Of a stretch of 64,000 bases of DNA, positions 51,594-60,680 are shown piece after piece (the first letter of the stretch is position 1; each line of letters opens with the position of its first letter). This DNA comes from Rhizobium sp. 11515TR (GTDB lineage Bacteria > Pseudomonadota > Alphaproteobacteria > Rhizobiales > Rhizobiaceae), in NCBI RefSeq assembly GCF_002277895.1, contig NZ_CP022999.1, positions 744,001 through 808,000 on the forward strand, written 5' to 3'. The position numbers and the translations under genes are program-made. The notes beneath the pieces were generated by a model. The model had not been told where the DNA came from and ran no database searches. It saw only the letters and a list, made by a program, of their open reading frames with translations.

Positions 51594-52676
51594 ATGGAAG
51601 AGCCCCTCACCTCGAAACGCTCCGTAACTGTCGCCGATGTTGCCAGGGTCGCGAAGGTCTCGAAGGCGACCGCAGCCCGCGTGCTCGGCGGCTATGGCGT
51701 CGTCAGCGACAAGGTTCGCGAGCAGGTGCTCGCCGCTGCGGCGGCGCTCGAATACCGGCCGAACGAACTTGCCCGGAGCATGACGACAGGCAAATCCGGC
51801 ATCATCGGGGTCGTGGTCGGCGATATCGAAAATGCCTTCTTCAGCCTTGCCGTCCGGGGCATCAGCGATGCCGCGCGCATGGCCGGCTTCAATGTGATCA
51901 TTGCCAATTCCGGTGAAGAACTCGATGCGGAAAAGTCGGCAGTCGACCTGCTCATCGGTAAGCGCGTCGATGGATTGATCGTAACGCCGGCCCGCTGCGA
52001 CCGAATGGAGCATCTCCGGGACATACGCCGTGTCGGCGTACCTCTCGTCCTTTTTGACCGCAACATTCCGGAGCTCGGCGTCGACGCCGTGACGGGCGAT
52101 GACTTCGATGCCGCCATGATCGCAACCCGTCATCTTCTCGGCATCGGGCATAGGCGGATCGCCTATATATCGGCGATGGATGCCAGGAGCGAACCCCTTG
52201 GCGATATCAGCAGCATTTCCAATTCCGCCGTGCGCGAACGCGTGGATGGCATGTTGAAGGAGCAGGCCGATGCGGGCATCGAGAACGCGCTATATTACGT
52301 GCGGCTCGGCGCGACCGACCAGTCAAGGACGGATGATGTCGTCAAGAGCCTGCTGCAAGATGCAGCGCCCCCGACCGCCATCATAGCGTCGGACAGTCTC
52401 GTCGGGCTCAGGGTCTTCAAGACCTTGCAAAAACAGGGATTGTCCATGCCGCGCGATATATCGATGATCTCTTTCCTTGATGCGGACTGGACGACCGTCA
52501 CGACACCGCCGATTACGGTCGTCGACCAGCCCGTCTACGAAATGGGAAAGACGGCGGCCGAGCGCCTGATCTCGCGGCTGAACGGCAAGGATCTGCCCGT
52601 CGGGCGAACCGCCATCAAAACAGGCTTGATCGAGCGCGGATCGGTCGCCTCACCATCTCACGACAGCAATCGATAA
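51594..52676 (+). CDS. LacI-family transcriptional regulator
   Basis: A 360-residue regulator. The LacI helix-turn-helix and hinge occupy residues ~8-62 (VTVADVARVAKVSKATAARVL, then YRPNELARSM), followed by a periplasmic-binding-protein-like effector domain. It is divergent from an amino-acid importer/FAD oxidoreductase operon and probably represses it; LacI control of an amino-acid-type importer is less usual than of sugar genes. The effector may be the imported compound or its oxidation product. Confidence 0.88.
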   Translation: MEEPLTSKRSVTVADVARVAKVSKATAARVLGGYGVVSDKVREQVLAAAAALEYRPNELARSMTTGKSGIIGVVVGDIENAFFSLAVRGISDAARMAGFNVIIANSGEELDAEKSAVDLLIGKRVDGLIVTPARCDRMEHLRDIRRVGVPLVLFDRNIPELGVDAVTGDDFDAAMIATRHLLGIGHRRIAYISAMDARSEPLGDISSISNSAVRERVDGMLKEQADAGIENALYYVRLGATDQSRTDDVVKSLLQDAAPPTAIIASDSLVGLRVFKTLQKQGLSMPRDISMISFLDADWTTVTTPPITVVDQPVYEMGKTAAERLISRLNGKDLPVGRTAIKTGLIERGSVASPSHDSNR

Positions 52677-52863
52677 CGTCTCGCTTGGTAAGTCGCAGCG
52701 CGGATTCGATTGCGATGCACTCGGCGGACGGCAGCCCCATGCAATCTCAAGGACAGAGCCTGCAGATTGCCGGCGCCTGCCGCTTCAAGCCGCCGATTTG
52801 CCGGTCCCCGGCAAACCTCCGCCTCGTTATCCTGATCATCGCAGCGAGACACAGGAGAGACGA

Positions 52864-54615
52864 ATGCGCGGTGCTGACATTCTGGTAGACATGCTCATCG
52901 GATACGGGGTTGATACGATCTTTGGTGTCCCCGGAGATACCAACGTGCCGCTCTATGAAGCGCTCCAGCACCGCGAAGGCGAGATACGCCATGTGATGGC
53001 CCGCGATGAGCGCTCTGCCGGCTTCATGGCGGATGCTTACGGGCGGTTCACCAACAAGCCAGGCGTGTTTGAATGCCCATCGGGTGCCGGCGCGATGTAT
53101 TCCTTGCCGCCGGTCGCTGAATCGAACGGATCGTCGGTGCCGGTAATCCTGCTGACCATCGACATTCCACTGCCCGGCGAGGGACGCGGCGTCCTGACGG
53201 AATTGGATTGCGCGAAACTGTTCGAACCGGTCACAAAGCTATCCGTGCAGGTAAAGACGCCGGAAAAGCTGCCCGAAATCATCCGCCGAGCTTTTCGTGT
53301 CGCCTGCTCCGGCAAGCCTGGCGCCGTGCACCTGCAGATCCCCGAAGATATGCTGCTGGCCGAGATAGACCTGACCCGGATATCCCTGCATGTCGAGGAA
53401 GAATGCCGCACCTTCCCTGCTTATCCCACGCTGCCGCCGCGCTCAAAACTCGAAGAGCTGCTGGAACTTCTTTCCAGGGCCGAGCGACCGCTGATCGTGG
53501 CGGGAGGTGGGGTGAACCGCGCCCGTGCAGGTGACGAGATCACCCGGCTTGCCGAGAAATTCAACATGCCGATGTGTACGACGATGACCGGCCAGGGGGC
53601 AATCGATGACGACCATCGCCTTGCGATCGGCGTCATCGGCGACAACGGATATCATCCGCATGCGAACTGGGCGCTTGAACATTCCGACTTCACGCTGTTC
53701 GTAGGCTCGCGCATTGGCTCGGTCGTCACCATCGGTTGGACCTTCCCACGGATCACGCTTGATAGGCGTCTGGCGCAGATCGATATCTCACCAGAGATCA
53801 TGGCGAACAACTACGAGAATCTGCTGTCCATCCAGGGAGATGCCTTGCTTGTCCTCACGGAGTTGCTGGAGCTGAAAGCAAGTATCGAGCCCGCACGGCA
53901 CGAAGCCTGGATCGGCGAGCTCAACCGGCGCCGGCAAGTCTTTTGGGAGCATGCGGAGGAGGCGCTTTCCGACGAGCGGGTTCCGTTACGGCCCGAGCGC
54001 GCCGTGCGTGCTTTCAATCAGGCCCTGCAATCTTCCGGCAAGCCCGCGCTCATCTACTCCGATGCAGGAACGCCGACCCCGTACATGACGCGCTTCCTTA
54101 AAATCAATGATCGTGAGACGCGCTTTGCCATACCACGTGCCTTTGGTGGCCTCGGTTCAGCGCTTCCCGCCACAGTCGGCGCCTGGCGGGCCGATCTATC
54201 CAAGAGGCCGATCGGTCTCTTCGGTGACGGATCGTTCGGCATGACGGTCGGCGAATTGGAAACGCTGGTGCGCCTGCAGGTGCCGGCGATCCTTATCCTC
54301 TTCAACAACGGGACATTCGGCTGGATCAAGGGCCTCCACCGGCTCAAAGGTCATAATCAGTGCTTCGGCGTGGATTTTCTGGCGCCGCGCGGTCAGGCAA
54401 TAGCGGAGGCCTATGGTCTCAAGGCTTGGACGGCCAAAACAGCTTCGGAACTCGATGCAGCGTTGGCGGCCGCCTTTGCCTACGACGACGGGCCGTGCTT
54501 CATCGACGTACATGTCGAATCCATCGCAGACCGGGTACCGCCGGTCTATTCATGGCTATTGAAGCGGGGAGAGAATCCGCTCGAGCTGAAACCGGTGGAG
54601 AAGGCCTATTTTTGA
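52864..54615 (+). CDS. ThDP-dependent acetolactate-synthase-like enzyme
   Basis: A 583-residue three-domain ThDP enzyme. Glu49 in ARDERSAGFMADAYGR matches the cofactor-activating Glu, and the ThDP/Mg motif GDGSFG...NNGTFGW is at about 455-485. It is a catalytic-subunit-like protein without a small regulatory subunit nearby, so a catabolic decarboxylase, carboligase or sulfoacetaldehyde/glyoxylate-type reaction is more likely than branched-chain synthesis. ATG 52864 follows AGGAGAG. Its 3' end overlaps the convergent LysR gene by 10 bp. Confidence 0.8.
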   Translation: MRGADILVDMLIGYGVDTIFGVPGDTNVPLYEALQHREGEIRHVMARDERSAGFMADAYGRFTNKPGVFECPSGAGAMYSLPPVAESNGSSVPVILLTIDIPLPGEGRGVLTELDCAKLFEPVTKLSVQVKTPEKLPEIIRRAFRVACSGKPGAVHLQIPEDMLLAEIDLTRISLHVEEECRTFPAYPTLPPRSKLEELLELLSRAERPLIVAGGGVNRARAGDEITRLAEKFNMPMCTTMTGQGAIDDDHRLAIGVIGDNGYHPHANWALEHSDFTLFVGSRIGSVVTIGWTFPRITLDRRLAQIDISPEIMANNYENLLSIQGDALLVLTELLELKASIEPARHEAWIGELNRRRQVFWEHAEEALSDERVPLRPERAVRAFNQALQSSGKPALIYSDAGTPTPYMTRFLKINDRETRFAIPRAFGGLGSALPATVGAWRADLSKRPIGLFGDGSFGMTVGELETLVRLQVPAILILFNNGTFGWIKGLHRLKGHNQCFGVDFLAPRGQAIAEAYGLKAWTAKTASELDAALAAAFAYDDGPCFIDVHVESIADRVPPVYSWLLKRGENPLELKPVEKAYF

Positions 54616-55535
54616 TCCAAGGGATACGCCAGAGGCAGGAATTGCCGCCGGCGCGTGAATTCGGTGACGAACCAATCGCGGAATATCCGCACATTGGCCG
54701 AGTTCATCCGCGCCTGCGGGAAACAGAGATAAAAACCTTCCCCGGATGTCTGGAGCCTGCTTAAAGCGGGCTTCAGAATTCCTGCGGCTAGTTCGGTGCG
54801 CACATGGAGCTCGGGAACGACCGCCAGCCCCATGCCGCTGATGGCGCATTCGAGGATCATATCGAAGTTCGGCAAGCGCGGACCGTAGATGCGGCTCTTG
54901 TAGTGCACGCCTGCTCCCCGCAGCCAATGCAGCCACAGGCTCGGCCGGCTTGAATTCTGGATCAGCGGGTATTCCAGCAGCGCCTCGTCGTTTGGCAGGC
55001 CGTGCAATGGCACCAAATTCGGCGCTCCCACAACGATCAATTCCTCATCGAAGAGCAACTGACTGCGCGCCCCGCTCCAATTGCCCGTACCGCGCACGAA
55101 CGCAAGATCCAGCTCGGATGCCGCGAAATCGAGATCGTGACGGCAGGGATAGACCTCGAACCATGTTTGAGGATGCGCGGCCGCAAAGGCAGTCAGCATC
55201 GCAGCACCCCAGCGCCGCATCAATGTCGGCGGAAAGCCGATCTTCAGCATGCTCTGAGCCTTTCGACCGCGGACGGCATCGATGGAGGCATCTTCCAACT
55301 TGTCGAGCAGGCGCGAAATTTCATCATAATAGCGCGCGCCCTCCTCCGTCAGGATCAGCTTCGGGCCGGCTCGCTCGAACAGGGTAAGACCAAGAAAATC
55401 CTCAAGGTTTTTTATCTGCCGGCTGATGCCGCTTTGCGTGATCCCCATGTCCTCGGCGGCCTTGGTAAAGCTCAAGTGACGTACAGATGCATCGAAGGCA
55501 TGCAGGGCGCTCAAGGACGGCAGAAAACGGCGCAT
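54606..55535 (-). CDS. LysR-family transcriptional regulator (GcvA-like)
   Basis: A 309-residue LysR regulator. The N-terminal helix-turn-helix spans about 5-65 (LSALHAFDASVRHLSFTKAA, SGISRQIKNLE), with a C-terminal substrate domain. An in-frame start at 55559 adds eight residues; ATG 55535 has AGGAG upstream. It is divergent from the Lrp gene, with candidate T-N11-A boxes in the 114-bp gap, and convergent with the ThDP gene. It may control the D-amino-acid operon together with Lrp. Confidence 0.87.
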   Translation of the reverse strand: MRRFLPSLSALHAFDASVRHLSFTKAAEDMGITQSGISRQIKNLEDFLGLTLFERAGPKLILTEEGARYYDEISRLLDKLEDASIDAVRGRKAQSMLKIGFPPTLMRRWGAAMLTAFAAAHPQTWFEVYPCRHDLDFAASELDLAFVRGTGNWSGARSQLLFDEELIVVGAPNLVPLHGLPNDEALLEYPLIQNSSRPSLWLHWLRGAGVHYKSRIYGPRLPNFDMILECAISGMGLAVVPELHVRTELAAGILKPALSRLQTSGEGFYLCFPQARMNSANVRIFRDWFVTEFTRRRQFLPLAYPLDQK

Positions 55536-55557
55536 GACGAAGCTCCTGGTGATCAAC

Positions 55558-55572
55558 ATGAATAAAAGTCAT
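55558..55572. promoter_or_regulatory. LysR-type box 1
   Basis: ATGA-ATAAAAG-TCAT is an interrupted palindrome containing the T-N11-A pattern of LysR boxes. It lies 23 bp upstream of the LysR start, in the gap to the divergent lrp-type gene. Confidence 0.45.
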
Positions 55573-55593
55573 GAAGAACCCATTTTTCAATGC

Positions 55594-55608
55594 TTTTCTT
55601 TGGGAAAA
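55594..55608. promoter_or_regulatory. LysR/Lrp-type box 2
   Basis: TTTTC-TTTGG-GAAAA is a 15-bp interrupted palindrome with T-N13-A symmetry, 22 bp from the first box and 42 bp upstream of the Lrp start. It could serve either regulator. Confidence 0.35.
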
Positions 55609-55649
55609 TTTGGCCCCAGTCTTCCCCCATAAAAGAAAGTGGGAACGAC

Positions 55650-56114
55650 ATGGACTACGGCGACAGCATTGACCGCAATCTGCTTAGCATCCTGGAGGAA
55701 AATGCACGCGTAACGGCCAGTGAACTGGCGCGACGCGTCGGCCTCGCGCGCTCAAGTGTCCAGGAGCGTATCGAGCGGCTGGAACGTCGCGGCGTCATCC
55801 TTGGCTATCGTGCGATCGTGGGCCGTCGCGAGATTGATCAAAGCGTTTCAGCCTATATCTTCATCACCACTGCCCTGCGCGCGACGCAACGGCTGTTTGC
55901 GGTATTGCGCGGCTATCCCGAGATCCTGACCGCCGACGCGATCAGCGGCCCGGCCAATATTCTCTGCCGCGTGAACGTCAATTTTTTAGAAGATCTGGAA
56001 GCGCTCATCGACGAGCTTGCCAGGATCGAAGAAATCGAAAGCGTGACCTATTCAGTCGTGCTTTCCAACAAAATCAATCGCGAAAACGCATTGATCGCCC
56101 GCAAGGCGCAATAG
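55650..56114 (+). CDS. Lrp/AsnC-family transcriptional regulator
   Basis: A 154-residue Lrp/AsnC protein. The helix-turn-helix is at about 8-55 (DRNLLSILEENARVTASELARRVGLARSSVQERIERLE), with a RAM ligand domain after it. An upstream in-frame start is less likely. It heads a co-directional operon with a 22-bp gap to the binding-protein gene. An amino acid is the expected effector, fitting a D-amino-acid module. Confidence 0.88.
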   Translation: MDYGDSIDRNLLSILEENARVTASELARRVGLARSSVQERIERLERRGVILGYRAIVGRREIDQSVSAYIFITTALRATQRLFAVLRGYPEILTADAISGPANILCRVNVNFLEDLEALIDELARIEEIESVTYSVVLSNKINRENALIARKAQ

Positions 56115-56136
56115 GGAACGAGCAATCAACTGGGAT

Positions 56137-56976
56137 ATGACCATGAACAGACGTGATTTCGGAAGGGCAGTGCTGTTCGCAGGCGCTGCTGCGCTACTTC
56201 CATCTTCCGCACTTCTTGCAGCGACCGAAGGTCCGACGCTCGAAGCGATCCGGGCGCGGGGCGCGCTGCGGATCGGCGTGTTTGCAGGCACCGAACCTTA
56301 TTATCACAAGAATCTTGCAACCGGAGAATGGGAAGGTTTCTGCGTCGCGATGGGACACGACCTCGCGCAATATATCGGCGTCAAGCTGGAACTGGTCGAG
56401 ACGACCTGGGGCAACTCCGTGATCGATCTGCAGAGCAACAAGATCGATATCATGTTCGGGCTCAGCAACAATCCCGAGCGCGCCAAGGTTGTCGATTTCA
56501 CCAAGGCACTAATGGACAATACCTTCACACTCGTTGCCCGCAAGGATCTGGAGGTAACGAAGTGGGAGGAAATGAACAGACCGGAGATGCGGGTGGCCGT
56601 CGATCTCGGCTCGACGCAGGACAATTTCGCCCGCAAGAACCTGCCGAACTGCACGCTGGTCGCGCTCAAATCTGCCGATGAGACCATTCTGGCGCTTCAG
56701 TCGGGGCGCGCCGATGCCATCATCCAGGTCGCGCTCCTTGCCGTCGTGACGACGAAACACCTCGCTCCAAACGTCAAACTCATCATTCCCGACCCTCACG
56801 GAAGCCAGCCGACCACGATCGGTGTGCGCCGCGATCCGAATGGCGAATTCCGCGACTATGTCGATGCCTGGCTTGCGGAACGCCGTGGGCAAGGCAAAGT
56901 CTCGAGCTGGATTATCGAAAGCCTGGCGCTCGTGGGTGTCGACAAGGCGGCGCTGCCTGCAAACCTGACCTTCTGA
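56137..56976 (+). CDS. Amino-acid ABC transporter substrate-binding protein
   Basis: A 279-residue SBP_bac_3 protein with a twin-arginine-like signal (NRRDFGRAVLFAGAAAL) ending near LLAA. Mature segments include IRARGALRIGVFAGTEPYY and DIMFGLSNNPERAKVVDFT. ATG 56143 is an alternative start. It feeds the permease/ATPase encoded two genes further on, with the racemase gene between. Confidence 0.87.
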   Translation: MTMNRRDFGRAVLFAGAAALLPSSALLAATEGPTLEAIRARGALRIGVFAGTEPYYHKNLATGEWEGFCVAMGHDLAQYIGVKLELVETTWGNSVIDLQSNKIDIMFGLSNNPERAKVVDFTKALMDNTFTLVARKDLEVTKWEEMNRPEMRVAVDLGSTQDNFARKNLPNCTLVALKSADETILALQSGRADAIIQVALLAVVTTKHLAPNVKLIIPDPHGSQPTTIGVRRDPNGEFRDYVDAWLAERRGQGKVSSWIIESLALVGVDKAALPANLTF

Positions 56977-56987
56977 CAGGCACGACC

Positions 56988-57701
56988 ATGTCCGTCTCTT
57001 CGGGTGCATTGGGCATCATCATGCTGGATACGACGTTCCAACGCCCGCCCGGCGATGTCGGCCATTCTGCGTCATGGCGCTTTCCGGTCAGGTTCCGCCA
57101 GGTGCGTGGCGCCTCCGTTTCCCTCGTCGTCCGTGCGGGCGGCGAGGGTCTGGTCGACGATTTCGTCGCCGCCGGACGGGAGCTGATCTCGGAGGGCTGC
57201 AGCGCGATTATCACATCCTGCGGCTTCATGGCGCGACATCAACGGAAACTTGCCGAGGCGCTGGGCGTGCCGGTGGCTGCCTCCAGCCTGATGCAACTGC
57301 CCATGGTCGAGATGGCGCTCGGCGCAGGCCTGCGCCCCGGCGTGATAACGTATGACGTAGCCAGCCTCGTTCCCGAGGTGTTCGAAGCCTGCGGGGCAGA
57401 TCCATCCGTGCCCGTGCGCGGCGTGCCCGCCAACGGGGCATTCCACGCACTCATTGAAGGCTCTGCCGCATACAATCACGCGGCGCTGGAGGCCGAAGTG
57501 GTCGATGCTGCACGCAAGCTCGTCGCCGAGCATCCGTCGGTCGGCGCCATCGTGCTGGAATGCACCAACATGCCACCCTTTGCGCAGGCGATCGCGACGG
57601 CTCTCGGCCTTCCCGTCTTCGACATCCTGACATTGGGCGAGTGGCTTTTTACATCAACCTCTCCCCGGACTTTCCGCCGGGCCGAACAAAGCGCGCTGTG
57701 A
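56988..57701 (+). CDS. Aspartate/glutamate/hydantoin racemase family protein
   Basis: A 237-residue cofactor-independent racemase-like protein. Two Cys motifs, SCGFM near residue 80 and ECTNMPPFA near residue 190, match the paired catalytic cysteines of the Asp/Glu/hydantoin racemase superfamily. It lies inside an amino-acid importer operon ending with a D-amino-acid dehydrogenase-like gene, so it may convert L- to D-isomers or racemise a hydantoin. Its stop overlaps the permease start by one base. Confidence 0.82.
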   Translation: MSVSSGALGIIMLDTTFQRPPGDVGHSASWRFPVRFRQVRGASVSLVVRAGGEGLVDDFVAAGRELISEGCSAIITSCGFMARHQRKLAEALGVPVAASSLMQLPMVEMALGAGLRPGVITYDVASLVPEVFEACGADPSVPVRGVPANGAFHALIEGSAAYNHAALEAEVVDAARKLVAEHPSVGAIVLECTNMPPFAQAIATALGLPVFDILTLGEWLFTSTSPRTFRRAEQSAL

Positions 57702-58357
57702 TGCAATATCAATGGGACTTTTCCAGCCTTTGGCAGTACCGCGGCCTGTTTCTTCAAGGCTTGGGCTACACGGTCGGTTTTACCGTTCTGACCATCGTCT
57801 CCGGAATCCTGGTCGGCACGGTCTTCGCTCTTGCCCGGCTTTCGGGTCTAAAAATCGTCACCGTTCCGATCATGACGATCGTGGAGCTGTTTCGTTGCAC
57901 GCCCGTCCTCGTGCAACTGGTCTGGTGTTACTATGCCCTGCCCATGCTGGTCGGAATTCAGATCTCCCCTGCGATGGCAGCCTTCATCACACTGACCATG
58001 TACGGCGCTGCATTCTATGCGGAGATCATTCGGGGCGGCATCGTCTCGATCGACGCCGGGCAATGGGATGCCGGTCGCGCGATCGGCATGCGTCGGGGCC
58101 AATTGATGGCCAAGATCATCCTGCCGCAGGCGTTGCGCCGGATGGTGCCGCCACTGGTCAACCAGTCTGTCCTGCAGCTCAAGAACACCTCGCTCCTCTC
58201 CGTGCTCGCCGTGCCCGACCTGCTCTATCAAGGTCAGCTCGTGACCTCGGCCACCTACCGGCCGCTTGAAACCTACACTTTGATTGCATTCGTCTATCTG
58301 GCGGTCCTGTTCCCCATGACACGCCTGGCGCACTGGCTGGAGGGCCGCAAGGCATGA
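57701..58357 (+). CDS. Polar amino-acid ABC transporter permease
   Basis: A 218-residue HisMQ-type permease with about five membrane helices and the EAA loop AIGMRRGQLMAKIILPQALRRMVPP. The frame is open far upstream, but ATG 57701 (TGATG with the racemase stop) gives the normal family length. Only one permease gene is present, so it probably acts as a homodimer. It overlaps the ATPase gene by four bases. Confidence 0.9.
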   Translation: MQYQWDFSSLWQYRGLFLQGLGYTVGFTVLTIVSGILVGTVFALARLSGLKIVTVPIMTIVELFRCTPVLVQLVWCYYALPMLVGIQISPAMAAFITLTMYGAAFYAEIIRGGIVSIDAGQWDAGRAIGMRRGQLMAKIILPQALRRMVPPLVNQSVLQLKNTSLLSVLAVPDLLYQGQLVTSATYRPLETYTLIAFVYLAVLFPMTRLAHWLEGRKA

Positions 58358-59148
58358 ATGGCAAGGTAGAGAGAATGCGCGCGGAAGAGCCGATGATCGA
58401 GGTCGTGGGCCTGAAGAAATCCTTCGGTCCTCTCGACGTCTTGAAGGACATCAATCTTTCGGTGCCGCGCGGTCATGTGGTGGCGCTGATCGGGCCAAGC
58501 GGTTCGGGAAAGTCGACCCTGCTGCGCAGCCTCAATCTGCTGTCATTGCCGGATGCCGGCTGCATTACCATCGGCGGGAGGCGGATGGATTTTTCCGCGG
58601 GCCGGGTTGCCATGCGCGACCGGGATCTTGCGGCCTTCCGTGCCAATACCGGGATGGTGTTTCAGAACTTCAACCTGTTCCCACATATGAGCGTCATCGA
58701 CAATGTAATGGTCGGGCCGGTGAGCGTGCTGAAGCAGGACAGGAATTCCGCGCGGACCGTCGCGATGGAGCTTCTCGCCAAGGTCGGCCTGGTCGCGAAA
58801 GCCGACGCGCGCCCGGAGCAGCTTTCGGGCGGGCAGAAGCAGCGCGTGGCGATCGCGCGCGCGCTCGCCATGAAACCGGAAGTCATGTTGTTTGATGAGG
58901 CCACCTCTGCGCTCGACCCTGCACTGGTCGGCGAGGTTCTGGCGGTCATTCGCCAACTCGCCGAGCAGGGCATGACGATGATCCTTGTCACTCATGAGAT
59001 GGCCTTTGCCCGCGATGTCGCCGATACGGTCATCTTCATGCAGGACGGCTTCGTCGTCGAGTCGGGTGATGCGCGCCAGGTCATCAACGAGCCTCGCGAG
59101 ATGAGAACGCGAGAATTCCTCAGCCATTTCCATGGCGGACTTTCCTGA
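58354..59148 (+). CDS. Polar amino-acid ABC transporter ATPase (GlnQ type)
   Basis: A 264-residue ATPase with Walker A GPSGSGKST, signature LSGGQKQR, Walker B LFDEATSALD and the switch His in LVTHEMAFAR. An in-frame ATG at 58375 or 58393 might also serve. It completes the importer with the SBP at 56137 and the permease, and precedes the dehydrogenase gene by 18 bp. Confidence 0.9.
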   Translation: MNGKVERMRAEEPMIEVVGLKKSFGPLDVLKDINLSVPRGHVVALIGPSGSGKSTLLRSLNLLSLPDAGCITIGGRRMDFSAGRVAMRDRDLAAFRANTGMVFQNFNLFPHMSVIDNVMVGPVSVLKQDRNSARTVAMELLAKVGLVAKADARPEQLSGGQKQRVAIARALAMKPEVMLFDEATSALDPALVGEVLAVIRQLAEQGMTMILVTHEMAFARDVADTVIFMQDGFVVESGDARQVINEPREMRTREFLSHFHGGLS

Positions 59149-59166
59149 GAGCAGGACGAAACGGCA

Positions 59167-60423
59167 ATGACAGGCAAGGTAATCGTGGTTGGTGCGGGCA
59201 TTATCGGGGCCACCGCTGCGTTGAGATTGGCGGAAGCGGGCTGGGATGTCGCGCTTTGCGACGGCAACGCCCCGGGCAGCGAAGCTGGAGCAAGCTACGG
59301 CAATGGCGGCTGGATCAGCCCGGCGTCGATCATTCCGATGAGCATGCCCGGCCTGTGGCGGAAGGTTCCCGGTTTCCTTCTCGATCGAAACGGGCCGCTG
59401 ACGATCGATTGGAGATCGCTGCCGCAACTGACGCCTTGGCTCCTGCGATTCTTGTGGGCTGGCGCCAGCAAGACCCGCGTACGCCGGACGGCGAAGTTGT
59501 TGAACTTCCTGCTGCATGATGGCCCTGAGCGACATCTGGAACTCGCGCGAAAGACCGGACAGGAGCAGCTCGTTCTTCAAAAAGGGCTGCTCTACGCCTA
59601 TCCGGACCGGGCTTCCTTCGAGGCAGAAGCGCTGAGTTGGCAACTGCGCCGAGAAAATGGCGTAGAATATGTGGAGTGGGACGAGACCGAAATCCGGAGA
59701 AGGCTTCCGGCTCTCGGTCCTCCCTATCGGTTCGCCATCCATGTGGTGAACGGCGCCCATTGTCGCGACACCGGAAGCTATGTGGCCGGCATCGTGGAAG
59801 CCGCTCGACGTAAGGGCGTGCAATTCCACCAGTCCGCCGTGACAGCCATCCTGGACGGTATGACGCCGCAGGTGGTACTTGAGGGTGGCGAGACGCTATC
59901 TGCCGACCGCATCGTCGTGGCCGCGGGCATACATTCCGGCCGCCTGCTTCGCCCGCTCGGCGTGCGCATTCCGATGCAGAGCGAACGGGGCTATCATGTG
60001 ACCGTGACATCGGGGCAAACACCCTTCGAAATTCCCGTCATGCCGAGTACCGGCCGGATGGCCAACACGCCGACCAATATGGGTCTGCGCCTTTCGGGCC
60101 AGGTCGAGCTTGCCACCGTGAACAAACCTCCGAACTGGGAGCGCGCGCAGGTGCTGCAACGGCATGCCCTGGCGAGCTACCCCTATCTGGCCGCCGACAA
60201 GACACCCAACCTTCGTCTCTGGATGGGACATCGCCCGTCCACGCCCGACGGACTCCCGGTGATCGGCCCGCTATCGCGTCATCCCGGCCTGATCGCCGCG
60301 TTCGGCCACGGGCATGTCGGCATCGCTGCAGCTCCCAAAACCGCAGATCTGGTACTCGACGCATTGGAACGTCGCATCAGTGACAACGCATACCCTTTTC
60401 TACCCAGCCGTTTTGGGCAATGA
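59167..60423 (+). CDS. D-amino-acid dehydrogenase-like FAD oxidoreductase (DadA family)
   Basis: A 418-residue DadA-type flavoenzyme. The FAD motif VVGAGIIGATAALRLAEAG is at the N-terminus, then GASYGNGGWISPASIIPMSMPGL (typical DadA substrate loop) and a C-terminal GLIAAFGHGHVGIAAAP FAD segment. It would oxidatively deaminate a D-amino acid to the keto acid. As last gene of the Lrp/SBP/racemase/importer operon it fits a D-amino-acid catabolic unit. Confidence 0.87.
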   Translation: MTGKVIVVGAGIIGATAALRLAEAGWDVALCDGNAPGSEAGASYGNGGWISPASIIPMSMPGLWRKVPGFLLDRNGPLTIDWRSLPQLTPWLLRFLWAGASKTRVRRTAKLLNFLLHDGPERHLELARKTGQEQLVLQKGLLYAYPDRASFEAEALSWQLRRENGVEYVEWDETEIRRRLPALGPPYRFAIHVVNGAHCRDTGSYVAGIVEAARRKGVQFHQSAVTAILDGMTPQVVLEGGETLSADRIVVAAGIHSGRLLRPLGVRIPMQSERGYHVTVTSGQTPFEIPVMPSTGRMANTPTNMGLRLSGQVELATVNKPPNWERAQVLQRHALASYPYLAADKTPNLRLWMGHRPSTPDGLPVIGPLSRHPGLIAAFGHGHVGIAAAPKTADLVLDALERRISDNAYPFLPSRFGQ

Positions 60424-60680
60424 CCGATCGCAGACCCCAGGCAGACCCCGAATGAACGCCCTGATGGGAACCGAACCGATGGAGTTGCAATCATTCAAAA
60501 GGGCTGGGAAGACCCTGTAATAGGTACCCGTCCGCGATCGATAGCGGCAAGACCAACGTCGGCAAGGATGTTTCCACATCCCTCGGCGTCGTCGCTGACG
60601 AACGGCTTCCCGACGAAAACCTGCAGGCGGAGATATCTCAGGCTCCAGACGTTCCAGCTGACCGATGATCGGGTTTCGAC

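Noticed and set aside
60424..60680. Possible gene in the gap between the DadA-like and GntR genes
   Set aside because: Only short frames without start signals exist; the sequence looks like a non-coding gap between convergent genes.
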